A stretch of DNA of 64,000 nucleotides from Alphaproteobacteria bacterium. Lineage in GTDB: Bacteria; Pseudomonadota; Alphaproteobacteria; Rickettsiales; SXRF01. The first letter of the stretch is position 1, and each line of letters opens with the position of its first letter. The position numbers and the translations under genes were made by a program. Positions 1-7,862 of the stretch are shown piece after piece. The stretch covers positions 1-64,000 of the forward strand of contig JANYBV010000012.1 of assembly GCA_025360605.1 (NCBI GenBank), written 5' to 3'. The notes beneath the pieces were generated by a model, which worked only from the letters and a program-made list of their open reading frames with translations, had not been told where the DNA came from and ran no database searches.

Positions 1-273
1 GGCTAACTGCGCCGGTGCCACGGCCACGGTCTGGCCAAGCTTATCCATTTCGATAACGTAGGGAATAAATTTAGACTGACTGGCCAGATGCAGCACACCG
101 CCAATAGCAGCCAGTGTGATCATAAGACATAAAAGCGCCACCGTCTGCCATAGCCGGGCAGCGTTCATGAGGCCTTTAGTATGCTCATTCCAGTGTTTCC
201 GGGCGCTCAGATACGGATTGCCGGGTGCTTCTGCCAAACCCCGCTTGCCCTTGAATAGCTGTGCCATATTCAT
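1..273 (-). CDS. trbF: TrbF/VirB8-family conjugal transfer protein (partial, 3' end outside window)
   Basis: Inner-membrane scaffold protein of the conjugative type IV secretion channel (TrbF/VirB8 family). The 91 visible codons show a cytoplasmic N-terminus with NPYLSARKHWNEH at residues 19-31, one membrane helix at about 43-64, then SKFIPYVIEMDKLGQTVAV, the start of the periplasmic domain. This arrangement is typical of TrbF. The ATG at 273 overlaps the trbE stop as ATGA, so the two are translationally coupled; a second in-frame ATG sits two codons in. The gene runs off the left edge of the window, so the C-terminal domain cannot be judged. Confidence 0.85.
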   Translation of the reverse strand, partial: MNMAQLFKGKRGLAEAPGNPYLSARKHWNEHTKGLMNAARLWQTVALLCLMITLAAIGGVLHLASQSKFIPYVIEMDKLGQTVAVAPAQLA

Positions 274-2813
274 GCGACGTACTCCCCTTGGTAATCAGCA
301 AGATTGATATTTCTGGATTTCAGCCATTCGGCTACCCAACCCACGCCGAACTTTGCTTCCAGTGCCTGTATGGCAGCAATGGATTCCTTGTCGGAGGCTC
401 CCACAAAAGCGAGCGCCAGCGGGCCAAGCGCCAGGTCATAAAGCCTGCGTCCTTTTTCAGAGACATAGTAATATTGGCGCTTCGGCGTTGCCGTAGCGAT
501 AATGTCAATCTGCCGGTTATTAAGTCCCATGCGGCGATAGAGCGCCGCCGTATCCTCATCACGGGCAAACAAATTGGGCAGGAATATTTTGGTAGCCGTC
601 GATTCGACAATCACATCCAGAATGCCGGAACGCGCGGCATCGCTTAAGGATTGCGTGGCCATGATCACCATGCAGTTGGATTTGCGCAGAACCTTCAGCC
701 ATTCACGTATCTTTTCGCGGAAGGCATCATGACCGAGCATAATCCAGGCTTCATCAATAATGATGGCTGCCGGTTGGCCGTGCAATGACCGCTCGATACG
801 GCGGAACAGGTAGAGCAGCACCGGGAGGGCGTATTTTTCGCCCAGCCCCATCAGTTCTTCGATTTCAAAGGTCATGAAATCCGTGAGACTTAGCCCATCG
901 GCTTCGGCATCCAGCAAATGCCCCATCGAGCCTTCCACCGTATATTGCTTCAATGCTTCCCGAATATCCTTATCCTGAATGCTCGATACAAATTCGGTCA
1001 GGCTCTGCGAGCCGGTCTGGTGCATATTGATGATGGCACTGGCAATCTCGTTGCGCTGCCCCGGATTGGTAGCCAGACCATTTAGCGCCAGCATGGTATC
1101 GATCCATTCCATCGCCCAGGCGCGGTCACTGCTGGTTTCTAAAAACTGCAAAGGGCAGAAGGATAAGGTATCGGTTTCGCCCGCAACGGTAAAATGGCTG
1201 CCACCGGTAGCTTTGGTCAGCGGATAGAGCGACATGCCCTTGTCAAAGGCAAATATGCTCATGCCGGGATAGCGCCGCAGCTGGGCGGCCAGTAATGCCA
1301 GATGCGTTGATTTTCCGTTGCCGGTTGGGCCGAACAGGATGGTATGGCCTAAATCGCGTACATGGAGGTTAAGGCGGAATGGCGCATGGCCGGTAGTCAC
1401 GCCATGCAGTAGCGGTGGCGATGACGGCGGATAGAGTGGGCATGGCGCGGTATTTTCACCCGTCCAGATCGAACTGACCGGCAGCATATCGGCGAGGTTC
1501 AGGGCATTGATAATCGGGCGGCGCACGTTTTCAACGCCGTGGCCCGGCAGGCTGCCCAGCCAGGCATCCATGGTGTTGATGGTTTCCACCCGTGCGACAA
1601 AGCCCAGGCTATGGATGGCTTTTTCTATCTGCCTTGCCGCCATTTCCAGTTTTGCCCGATCTTCATCCATCAGGAGTACGACGCTGGTGTAATAGCCCGC
1701 TGTGGTCATGCCGCTATTGACCTCTGCTATGGCCTCTTCGGCGTCAGCAACCATAGCGGCGGCATCCTGATCGATATGGCCGCTATTGGTGTTAAACACC
1801 TGATCAAAGAAGCCCCGGACTTTTTGCCGCCATTTTTTGCGGAATTTCTCTAAATGAGCGGCAGCTTCATGACCGTCCATGAAAATGAAACGGCTGCTCC
1901 AGCGATATTCAACTGGCAACTCTGCCAGCTGCGTCAGGATGCCGGGGTAGGATTCCATGGGGAATCCTTCAATCGATACCACCTGAATGAATTTGCGGCC
2001 GATTTTGGGAATGACACCGCCCCAGCATTCCTGTCCACCAATCAACGCATCAAGATAGGTAGGCGTAGATGGTAGTAAAACCGGGTGATTCAGACCGGTA
2101 ATGCAGAATTGCAGATAGCGCAGGAAATCGTCTTCGGTCTTTTCTGTACCGTTTTCGGCAATGGCTCTCCTGCCTTTCAGGCGTTCCATTTTAAAGACCG
2201 CCGACAGGTGCGATTCGATAGCACTTACATCCTGCCTGAATTGCTCCAGTATCTGCCCGGTACGCGCCTTTTTATCGATTGCGTCACTGTCATCATCGAA
2301 CATCAATTCAACGAATTTAGCTTGCGCTAACAGGGGAGGAAAATAAGTGACTGTGACAACAAAGAATCCTTCGTACATCGTACCCAGATTATTAAAATAG
2401 CGGCGGCGCTCCTCATCGATGGCGCGTGTAATCACATCCGGGAAATGCGACAGGCTTGGGTCGCTGTAGCTGGGCGCATTGCGCCGGACTGCATCGACAT
2501 GCAGCATCCAGCCATTACCAAGTCCCGCCAATGCCTGATTGATCCTGTAAGAGACGATTTCGCGCTGCTCATCGGTGCTGCTGGCATTATCATCACCCTG
2601 ATAGAGCCATGACGCCATCAATGCGCCGTTCTTGCCAACGATGATGCCGTCATCCACCACGGAGGCATAGTTAAGCAAATCGGCCAATCCGGCATCGCCC
2701 ACGCGATGCCGGATTAACTTTTTATGCCGGTCAAGCTTTACCAACTGAGCAAACAGGATGAGCAACAAGGCCGTACCGGACATGGCCATCAATATGCTAA
2801 GGGATATGGTCAT
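270..2813 (-). CDS. trbE: TrbE/VirB4 conjugation ATPase
   Basis: VirB4-family ATPase that powers pilus assembly and DNA transfer at the inner membrane. The 847-aa product has an N-terminal membrane helix (residues 4-24), the VirB4 N-terminal domain, Walker A GPTGNGKST with the lysine at residue 501, and a Walker B stretch AAIIIDEAWIML. Length fits the family (about 800-850 aa). The frame stays open upstream to 2996, but the ATG at 2813 is preferred because it overlaps the trbD stop as ATGA, giving the usual MTISLS start. It is followed directly by trbF, again with ATGA; no trbJ or trbL lies between. The reading frame is intact. Confidence 0.93.
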   Translation of the reverse strand: MTISLSILMAMSGTALLLILFAQLVKLDRHKKLIRHRVGDAGLADLLNYASVVDDGIIVGKNGALMASWLYQGDDNASSTDEQREIVSYRINQALAGLGNGWMLHVDAVRRNAPSYSDPSLSHFPDVITRAIDEERRRYFNNLGTMYEGFFVVTVTYFPPLLAQAKFVELMFDDDSDAIDKKARTGQILEQFRQDVSAIESHLSAVFKMERLKGRRAIAENGTEKTEDDFLRYLQFCITGLNHPVLLPSTPTYLDALIGGQECWGGVIPKIGRKFIQVVSIEGFPMESYPGILTQLAELPVEYRWSSRFIFMDGHEAAAHLEKFRKKWRQKVRGFFDQVFNTNSGHIDQDAAAMVADAEEAIAEVNSGMTTAGYYTSVVLLMDEDRAKLEMAARQIEKAIHSLGFVARVETINTMDAWLGSLPGHGVENVRRPIINALNLADMLPVSSIWTGENTAPCPLYPPSSPPLLHGVTTGHAPFRLNLHVRDLGHTILFGPTGNGKSTHLALLAAQLRRYPGMSIFAFDKGMSLYPLTKATGGSHFTVAGETDTLSFCPLQFLETSSDRAWAMEWIDTMLALNGLATNPGQRNEIASAIINMHQTGSQSLTEFVSSIQDKDIREALKQYTVEGSMGHLLDAEADGLSLTDFMTFEIEELMGLGEKYALPVLLYLFRRIERSLHGQPAAIIIDEAWIMLGHDAFREKIREWLKVLRKSNCMVIMATQSLSDAARSGILDVIVESTATKIFLPNLFARDEDTAALYRRMGLNNRQIDIIATATPKRQYYYVSEKGRRLYDLALGPLALAFVGASDKESIAAIQALEAKFGVGWVAEWLKSRNINLADYQGEYVA

Positions 2814-3121
2814 TTGTATTGCTTCCCCTGTGCTCTGCTGTTGATACGAAAAGGCGTAGAACGCGCCGGGTAATAACCCTTGTAACGGCGATGACGCATA
2901 TAGACCTGGCGCAGATAGGCATCGGATTTGGCCATGAGCCGCAGCAGGTACAGCGATGTGAACCAGAGCAGCACGCCAAAAATGGTGGCTTTCCATTCCT
3001 GAGCCGCGAATACCAGGCTGCCCGCGAGCAGCCCGGTAAACATCACCAGTTCGCGGTCACCGCCCATAAACAGACTATGGCGGTTTCCGGCGCGGCGGAT
3101 GGGTATCATGCGGAGGGCCAT
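2810..3121 (-). CDS. trbD: TrbD/VirB3 conjugal transfer protein
   Basis: Small VirB3-like inner-membrane protein of the conjugation channel, 103 aa. It starts with a short basic N-terminus (MALRMIPIRRAGNRHSLFMG, usual for TrbD), followed by two adjacent membrane helices at about 26-60, then a basic tail. It lies 8 bp after trbC and its TGA overlaps the trbE start. In many systems VirB3 associates with the VirB4 ATPase, which agrees with the gene order. The family assignment rests on size, topology, N-terminal motif and position. Confidence 0.85.
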   Translation of the reverse strand: MALRMIPIRRAGNRHSLFMGGDRELVMFTGLLAGSLVFAAQEWKATIFGVLLWFTSLYLLRLMAKSDAYLRQVYMRHRRYKGYYPARSTPFRINSRAQGKQYK

Positions 3122-3129
3122 ATACCCCC

Positions 3130-3495
3130 CTAGGCTATATTAAGCTGCAAGGAAGGCAGTAGCGCAGCTACCTCGGCGGCATTACCAAAGAAAGTGGTCA
3201 TCATATTCTGCGCGCCAACTAGGAAGGCCATCACCAGCACAATAAAAATTAGGCTGCGAAAGAAGCCATTGAGGTCGCCACCGAAAATCAGTACGCCACC
3301 GGCAATGACAATGCCTATGATGGATAACGAGAATGCCACCGGGCCAGTAACGCTATCACGGAGACTGGAGAGCCAGGATTCATAGGGCAGCGAACCGCCG
3401 GTTGCCGTACCCGCATAGGCTTCATTGCCGACAGTGAGTAGCATCACGGCAAATAATCCAAGGGTGAATAAGGAACGATGAGAAGTGTTAGTCAT
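3130..3495 (-). CDS. trbC: TrbC/VirB2 pilin precursor
   Basis: Major conjugative pilin precursor, 121 aa. A long signal peptide (residues 1-28, ending AYA) is followed by a mature part with two hydrophobic helices separated by a short loop (FGGDLNGFF), as in TrbC/VirB2. TrbC pilins of the RP4 type are cyclised after processing; whether this one is cannot be seen. It lies 11 bp after trbB and 8 bp before trbD, with an AGGAG-like ribosome site (reverse of ttctccttt at 3498-3506). Confidence 0.85.
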   Translation of the reverse strand: MTNTSHRSLFTLGLFAVMLLTVGNEAYAGTATGGSLPYESWLSSLRDSVTGPVAFSLSIIGIVIAGGVLIFGGDLNGFFRSLIFIVLVMAFLVGAQNMMTTFFGNAAEVAALLPSLQLNIA

Positions 3496-3506
3496 AGATT
3501 TCTCCT

Positions 3507-4496
3507 TTAAAGTTGACGGGTTTGATAATTTCCTGCCGCATAGCCGCAGACTTCTAAAATCTCCTGCACCTTGCGGCTGCCTTCCGGAGTTTTGGTGATG
3601 TGGATCACCAGATGCACGGCCTCAGCAATCAATGGCTCTATGGGGGATGGTGATTCAGGATGCATGCTGATAAGCATGGCCATCCGGTCTAATCCGGCCT
3701 TGGCGTTATTGGCGTGTAATGTTGCCACACCGCCTTCATGGCCGGTATTCCAGGCCATGAGCAAATCCAGCGCTTCCGGGCCACGCACTTCGCCGACCAG
3801 TATGCGGTCAGGCCGCATGCGCAGCGTGGTCTTCAGCAACTGCGTCATGGTGACTTCCAGTGTCGTATGGTACTGGATGCAGTTTTTAGCGGCGCACTGG
3901 ATTTCGCCGGTATCCTCGATGATAACAATGCGTTCATCGGCATTTTCTTCCACCATCTGGTGGATAATGGCATTGGTCAGCGTCGTCTTTCCCGATCCGG
4001 TGCCGCCAATGACCAGAATATTACGGCGGTTATGAACCGCTTCAATGATGATATTCTTTTGCTGCGCCGTAATGATGTTTTGCTGCACATAACGGTCGAG
4101 CGAAAATATAGCGCTGGCCTTTTTGCGGATGGCAAAAGTCGGCGCATGTACAATCGGCGGCAATTGCCCGGCGAAGCGGGAACCGTCCAAGGGCAGTTCG
4201 CCTTCCAGAATCGGATTCTTGCGGGTAATGGTCGAATCCAGGCAGGTGGCAATGGTACGCATGACCGCCTCAGCACGGCTGGGCGACATTTTCCCTATCG
4301 GGAGCATGGTTTTGCCAAGGCATTCCTGCCAAAGGATGCCGTCAGCGTTGAGAAGGATTTCGACGGTGCGTGGATCGGCCAATGCGTTTAGGACAGCCGG
4401 GCCAATATCGCGCCGCAGCTTCTCATGCAGGCGCTTCTTATGCGTGGCGTTATCGTCGTATTCCTGCTCTTGCATGACATGCCTCAAAAAATTCAT
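3507..4496 (-). CDS. trbB: TrbB/VirB11 conjugation ATPase
   Basis: Hexameric traffic ATPase of the type IV secretion system, 329 aa. Walker A GGTGSGKT is at residues 164-171; the Asp box VIIEDTGEI, the segment [15 protein letters not shown] with the second acidic motif, and the His box [10 protein letters not shown] are all present. It is the first visible gene of the trbB-C-D-E-F run and lies 66 bp downstream of the replication-initiator-like gene, probably in the same transcript. TrbB-type VirB11 proteins are typical of conjugation systems, which supports an element that moves DNA rather than an effector secretion system. Confidence 0.93.
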   Translation of the reverse strand: MNFLRHVMQEQEYDDNATHKKRLHEKLRRDIGPAVLNALADPRTVEILLNADGILWQECLGKTMLPIGKMSPSRAEAVMRTIATCLDSTITRKNPILEGELPLDGSRFAGQLPPIVHAPTFAIRKKASAIFSLDRYVQQNIITAQQKNIIIEAVHNRRNILVIGGTGSGKTTLTNAIIHQMVEENADERIVIIEDTGEIQCAAKNCIQYHTTLEVTMTQLLKTTLRMRPDRILVGEVRGPEALDLLMAWNTGHEGGVATLHANNAKAGLDRMAMLISMHPESPSPIEPLIAEAVHLVIHITKTPEGSRKVQEILEVCGYAAGNYQTRQL

Positions 4497-4562
4497 CAGC
4501 GTCCTATGCCGATGAATTTATTGTTGCCCGGAATTGTCCAATGCGGGAGTGACTGGAGCTAT

Positions 4563-5597
4563 TTATTCCGTAGGGAATTTCCTATTTTCTGATGCCGCCA
4601 CCGCGCTATCGATACGAATATCGAAAATTTCTGGCCATACGTTTTGTGCCGCCTGTGCAATGTCAGCGATGTAATGATTCCTGATCCATTCAGCGACAAA
4701 GCGTGTCGGTGCGTGCAGCACCAGCTGGCCGTCTTGCTTATCCATGAGCCGAAGCTGGCTAAACCAGCTGCGGCATACGGCATCGCCATGTTCGCTGCGC
4801 AAGTGCTGCAGGACAGCGAGCCATTCTGCTGATTCCTGCGTATTGCTGGCAATATCCTGAATGGCAGGAGGGGAAGCATCGGGCGTTGGAGAAAATTCTA
4901 GCCAGCGCTCGCGTTTAAGCCATTTTGCCGGGTATGGCGAAAAGCCATCCATGGCTTCTTTGCTCAGCACATAGCGTTGTAGCGCTGCTATTAGCGCATC
5001 TTCGGGGGTTTTTCTGCAGGCTTCCCGCCATGCCGTGTACGCATTCGGCTTTTCACAGCGCCGCGCTGCTGGCCATGTTGTCCAAAACTGCTCGAATTCT
5101 GCTGGATAAGATTTTTTGCCTTTCGGGGATAACTCTTTAGGGTTAAGTGGAGAGTTCTTTGGAGAGTTAGTATGAACGTCATTCATCCCTCGCATGAACG
5201 TGGTGCATCCCTCAACTGAATCAGGTTCATCCCTCACGCTGCCCTGGGATGAATTTAATTCAGTTGATGGCATGGAGTGGATAAGGTTCACCCCTACATT
5301 TTCTGCTGAATATGGTTCATTGTTGCAGGGGTAAGCGGCACGGTATTCATTCGATGCCCATTTCCTCCCGCTAAGTTCGCGCTTATCCCTGACTAAAAAG
5401 CCGGCTATTTCTGCTTTTCGAAGATGCGTAAATACCGCTCGCTCAGTTAGCGAGGCATCATGCGCGATTTGCGTGGTGCTAGGATAGCAGCCTTCGCCGT
5501 GATCGTTCATGTAAGTGGATAGTGCGAGCAGTAGCAGCTTGGTAGTAGATTCCAGCGACGAACGCAAAATGGCCTGCCGCCAGCTCCAGACTTTCAT
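4563..5597 (-). CDS. Replication-initiator-like protein with HTH and DnaA N-terminal-like domain
   Basis: A 344-aa DNA-binding protein. Residues 1-75 form a winged helix-turn-helix of the phage/plasmid Rep type (PSTTQIAHDASLTERAVFTH). Residues 95-165 are a low-complexity linker rich in Ser/Asn. Residues 165-235 match the FEQFWxxWP...YPAKWLKRERW pattern of phage and plasmid replication proteins. The last 85 residues resemble domain I of DnaA (WLAVLQHL...SWFSQLRL...LHAPTRFVAEWIRNHY), the helicase-loading domain. I infer a role in initiating element replication or recruiting DnaB. It precedes trbB on the same strand. An element-borne transcription factor is the alternative. Confidence 0.6.
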   Translation of the reverse strand: MKVWSWRQAILRSSLESTTKLLLLALSTYMNDHGEGCYPSTTQIAHDASLTERAVFTHLRKAEIAGFLVRDKRELSGRKWASNEYRAAYPCNNEPYSAENVGVNLIHSMPSTELNSSQGSVRDEPDSVEGCTTFMRGMNDVHTNSPKNSPLNPKELSPKGKKSYPAEFEQFWTTWPAARRCEKPNAYTAWREACRKTPEDALIAALQRYVLSKEAMDGFSPYPAKWLKRERWLEFSPTPDASPPAIQDIASNTQESAEWLAVLQHLRSEHGDAVCRSWFSQLRLMDKQDGQLVLHAPTRFVAEWIRNHYIADIAQAAQNVWPEIFDIRIDSAVAASENRKFPTE

Positions 5598-5642
5598 AAC
5601 GGTACAACCTTTGATGCTTGGCAGCGTATTGTTGGCCGGGAC

Positions 5643-5843
5643 TTAAGTACCTGAGATGATACCTGCAGCCTCAAATGACTCCTGCAGTTTCACCTGCACC
5701 GTTTGCAATGCGGCGCGGTAGCCGCGCCCATAAGGACTGATGCCTTGCTCATGGTACGACTGGCTGGCTTCCACTTCAAAAAAGCTGGAAAGATCACTGA
5801 CAACATCGCTAAATTGAGGATTGGATTGCTTTTTCTTTGCCAT
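5643..5843 (-). CDS. Small hypothetical protein of the element
   Basis: A 66-aa soluble protein starting MAKKKQSNPQF and ending in a helical, Gln-rich tail. No domain recognised. The frame is open further upstream to 5882, but the ATG at 5843 gives a normal lysine-rich start. It overlaps the 3' end of the next upstream gene by 35 bp, the same tight packing as the neighbouring small genes, and lies 45 bp before the replication-initiator-like gene. A possible accessory or copy-control factor, but nothing in the sequence proves it. Confidence 0.5.
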   Translation of the reverse strand: MAKKKQSNPQFSDVVSDLSSFFEVEASQSYHEQGISPYGRGYRAALQTVQVKLQESFEAAGIISGT

Positions 5844-6165
5844 AAAATGCCTCGCTGACAGGTGAACGTGAATAAGTGGCAAGCACCCATACGATGGCGC
5901 ACTTGTCGTGACTGGCGTTTAATCGGCGACGGCCAGAATCGCTAATTCTGTCTCGCTCGTGCAGTTCAGCGATTCTCAGCTGCACCATGTCATAGGAAAA
6001 TCCCAGCATATCGGTCAGTTCAATGGAAGTTGCACCGGTGCAACCACGCCGCATAATCCCTCGATAGATTTGCTCACGCGCGGTGACAGCGTTACGCACG
6101 CTCTCAATTGATGCTGGCATAGAAAAAAACTGGAAATCCGAATCGAAAAGGCAACTATCGTTCAT
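5809..6165 (-). CDS. Putative winged-helix DNA-binding protein
   Basis: About 118 aa from the ATG at 6165, which overlaps the stop of the upstream gene as ATGA; ATGs at 6177 and 6219 are alternatives. Residues 20-85 look like a winged helix: a helix with TAREQIYRGIMRRG, a turn, SIELTDMLGFSYDMVQLRIAEL as the recognition region, then a wing ending in CAIVWVL. Such short wHTH proteins are common in integrative elements of alphaproteobacteria. No catalytic motif. The target is unknown. Confidence 0.5.
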   Translation of the reverse strand: MNDSCLFDSDFQFFSMPASIESVRNAVTAREQIYRGIMRRGCTGATSIELTDMLGFSYDMVQLRIAELHERDRISDSGRRRLNASHDKCAIVWVLATYSRSPVSEAFYGKEKAIQSSI

Positions 6166-6548
6166 AAATGATTCCATTGTGCTACCCGGTTGAATGCGTG
6201 TGATTGTGCGGTAATGCATAATAAGCGCACATAATCCGGCTCCCAGCCTGCTAAGTCACAGACCATGGTGAAGTCGCTTTCATTATGAAAAAGCCAACCG
6301 ATAGCTTCCTTTTTGAGCAACTGTTTCTCCGGCTTATTTGACAGATTTTTTGCATCCATTATTTGCTGCGCGATCACAGCGCGCCATAACGCATGGCAAC
6401 TCTGTGTCAGTGGATCATCGCATGGAACGGTATCAACAAAGGTGTTCTGCCTGCAATGCGATTGCACCGTTGCTTCCGTTTGTGCGCCTTCAGCGAATGC
6501 TGATGGCAAAATAACGGGCGTAATGGAATGGCTATTTACGCGCTGCAT
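6162..6548 (-). CDS. Hypothetical protein of integrative elements
   Basis: A 128-aa soluble protein. The N-terminal 45 residues look disordered; the C-terminal part has the pattern WRAVIAQQIMDAK...EAIGWLF...DFTMVCDLAGWEPDYVR, which I recall from small uncharacterised proteins in phage-like and integrative regions of alphaproteobacteria. Start ATG at 6548 follows GGGGAG with a 9-nt gap. It overlaps the flanking genes by 17 and 4 bp, so the leftward genes from 6750 form one packed operon. Function unknown. Confidence 0.55.
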   Translation of the reverse strand: MQRVNSHSITPVILPSAFAEGAQTEATVQSHCRQNTFVDTVPCDDPLTQSCHALWRAVIAQQIMDAKNLSNKPEKQLLKKEAIGWLFHNESDFTMVCDLAGWEPDYVRLLCITAQSHAFNRVAQWNHL

Positions 6549-6750
6549 TACGATGTGCTCCCCATTTTTGATCGTAGGTTCCCATGAACACGCAGATTTT
6601 CTCAGCTGTTCTCAGTGAGCAAACGCGGCCCTTGCGTAATTGCGATATAAAATTGGGGTCGCCAAGCGCCATCCGGCCAAACGTGGTAGGCGTAATGCCA
6701 ACTCGCTGGATAAATACTTCAATCTGTGTTTTAAATTCTTCATTAAGCAT
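6532..6750 (-). CDS. Small HTH (Cro-like) regulator, first gene of the leftward operon
   Basis: A 72-aa protein with a helix-turn-helix fold: FIQRVGITPTTFGRMALGDP is helix 1-turn-helix 2 and NFISQLRKGRVCSLRTAEKI is the recognition helix and following helix. It is divergent from the CI-like repressor, the position of a Cro-type switch protein. The ATG at 6750 is preferred over the in-frame TTG at 6786 because that TTG coincides with the candidate -35 element of the leftward promoter. With that promoter the transcript would start at about 6751, so the message may be leaderless. Confidence 0.6.
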   Translation of the reverse strand: MLNEEFKTQIEVFIQRVGITPTTFGRMALGDPNFISQLRKGRVCSLRTAEKICVFMGTYDQKWGAHRNAARK

Positions 6751-6757
6751 GATAGGT

Positions 6758-6786
6758 AAATTACTGAGTTGCACCCTATCGGTCAA
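6758..6786 (-). promoter_or_regulatory. Candidate leftward promoter of the element operon
   Basis: On the minus strand TTGACC (6786-6781) is followed after 17 bp by TAATTT (6763-6758). The -35 is strong, the -10 weak. The spacer contains TAGGGTGCAACTCA, a degenerate half of the TAGG-N6-CCTA operator seen nearby. Confidence 0.4.
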
Positions 6787-6797
6787 TATGCTAATCC
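6769..6797 (+). promoter_or_regulatory. Candidate promoter of the CI-like repressor
   Basis: TTGCAC (6769-6774), 17-bp spacer, TAATCC (6792-6797). It overlaps the leftward promoter, and the O1 palindrome sits immediately downstream of its -10, which would let the repressor control its own gene. Confidence 0.4.
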
Positions 6798-6798
6798 G

Positions 6799-6812
6799 TA
6801 GGACGTAACCTA
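6799..6812. promoter_or_regulatory. Operator-like palindrome O1 (TAGG-N6-CCTA)
   Basis: TAGGACGTAACCTA has identical half-sites TAGG/CCTA around a 6-bp spacer. Two more copies lie at 7501-7514 and 7534-7547. All three flank the repressor gene, so they are most likely its binding sites. Confidence 0.6.
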
Positions 6813-6834
6813 TTTTTTAGAAGGCAGTAAAACC

Positions 6835-7500
6835 ATGTTGGATTCAGCACGAAAACGTCTGAAAGATATTTTTGAAGAGCGTTCAGATACAACGGATTTA
6901 AAGAAGGCTTCGCTCGCCATCGGACGCAATCAGGCATACCTGCATCAGTATCTTTATAAAGGCGTGCCTAAGAAGCTAGACGATGATGTGCGTAAAAAAC
7001 TGGCCAAGCATCTCGGCATTCAGGCGCATGAATTGCTGCCGTCGGATTCACCGCTCAGGGAGATAGATTACGCCCCGAAACCGGAAGAATTTGTGCATAT
7101 TCCGGTCTTCGATGTAGAGGCATCGGCAGGGCACGGTGCATTCAGCGATCAGGAGTCAATCCTTCATTTCCTGAGCTTTCGGCGTGAATGGTTGCGTATG
7201 ATTAGCAATGCGCCATTTGATAAGCTTTCTGTCATCAAAGTAGATGGCGACTCTATGGAGCCGACGCTTTCCAATGATGATACGGTGCTGGTAGATGCGA
7301 CGCAGAATACGCCGCGTAGTGATGGCATCTATGTGTTGCAATTCGACAACCGCCTTTACGTGAAACGGCTCCTGATGAATCCCGCCAAAGGCAAAGTCGC
7401 AATCATCAGTGATAACCCTGCCTATGCACCAATGGGTGATATTGACCCCGATGACCTTCGCATTGCTGGAAGAGTGTTATGGTTAGGCCGTCGCGTATAA
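6835..7500 (+). CDS. CI/LexA-like repressor with S24 self-cleavage domain
   Basis: A 221-aa transcriptional repressor. Residues 1-65 form an N-terminal HTH (KKASLAIGRNQAYLHQYLYKG). Residues 88-221 are a LexA/CI S24 peptidase fold: the cleavage site is probably Ala98-Gly99 in EASAGHGAF, the catalytic serine is Ser140 (VDGDSMEPT) and the general-base lysine is Lys177 (LYVKRL). Such repressors cleave themselves on RecA activation, so I infer that DNA damage relieves repression of the element. Ribosome site AAGGC precedes the ATG. It lies between two divergent gene sets and is flanked by three copies of the same palindromic operator. Confidence 0.88.
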   Translation: MLDSARKRLKDIFEERSDTTDLKKASLAIGRNQAYLHQYLYKGVPKKLDDDVRKKLAKHLGIQAHELLPSDSPLREIDYAPKPEEFVHIPVFDVEASAGHGAFSDQESILHFLSFRREWLRMISNAPFDKLSVIKVDGDSMEPTLSNDDTVLVDATQNTPRSDGIYVLQFDNRLYVKRLLMNPAKGKVAIISDNPAYAPMGDIDPDDLRIAGRVLWLGRRV

Positions 7501-7514
7501 TAGGACGAATCCTA
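7501..7514. promoter_or_regulatory. Operator-like palindrome O2 (TAGG-N6-CCTA)
   Basis: TAGGACGAATCCTA begins directly after the repressor stop codon. It shares the TAGG/CCTA half-sites and the start of the spacer (ACG) with O1, and precedes the excisionase-integrase genes. Confidence 0.6.
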
Positions 7515-7531
7515 CGGATGATAAGTTGAAT

Positions 7532-7549
7532 GATAGGATGCTACCTATC
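7532..7549. promoter_or_regulatory. Operator-like palindrome O3
   Basis: GATAGG-ATGCTA-CCTATC, the most extended copy of the operator, with 6-bp half-sites. A candidate -10 TATAGT lies at 7552-7557, just downstream, so binding here would block the excisionase-integrase promoter. Possible -35 TTGAAT at 7526-7531, with a long 20-bp spacing. Confidence 0.6.
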
Positions 7550-7580
7550 AATATAGTCTCGCATAAAGGAGTGCGAGCAT

Positions 7581-7862
7581 ATGGTGGAAAAGCGCGTCGG
7601 TACTACACGTCAGGCTGCACAGTATTTTGGATTTACAGACAATCATGAATTACCAGATACTCGCACGTTTAAAGCTTGGGCAGATGATAATAAACTCACT
7701 CCTATACATGGTAAAAAGCATCATTTATGGTGGGATTTTAAAGCAATCTCGCAATGCCTTGATAAAAAAAGCGAGATTGAATCGTCTGAACCTGATTACG
7801 ATCAAATTTTGAAGGAGAATTTATATGGGGAACGTAAAAGTGGACTACCTCATTATTCGTAG
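7581..7862 (+). CDS. Putative excisionase / recombination directionality factor
   Basis: A 93-aa protein with an N-terminal winged-helix-like region: TTRQAAQYFGF, then DTRTFKAWADDNKLTPIHGKKHHLWWDFKAI, the pattern of MerR/AlpA-type excisionases where a helix is followed by a short wing. It has a good ribosome site (AAGGAG, 9 nt before ATG), starts just after operators O2 and O3, and overlaps the integrase start by 38 bp in another frame. Position and size argue for an excisionase that biases the integrase towards excision; sequence similarity alone is weak. Confidence 0.6.
   Translation: MVEKRVGTTRQAAQYFGFTDNHELPDTRTFKAWADDNKLTPIHGKKHHLWWDFKAISQCLDKKSEIESSEPDYDQILKENLYGERKSGLPHYS

Noticed and set aside
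261..2330. Several plus-strand frames opposite trbE
   Set aside because: Shadows of the VirB4 reading frame; no family features.
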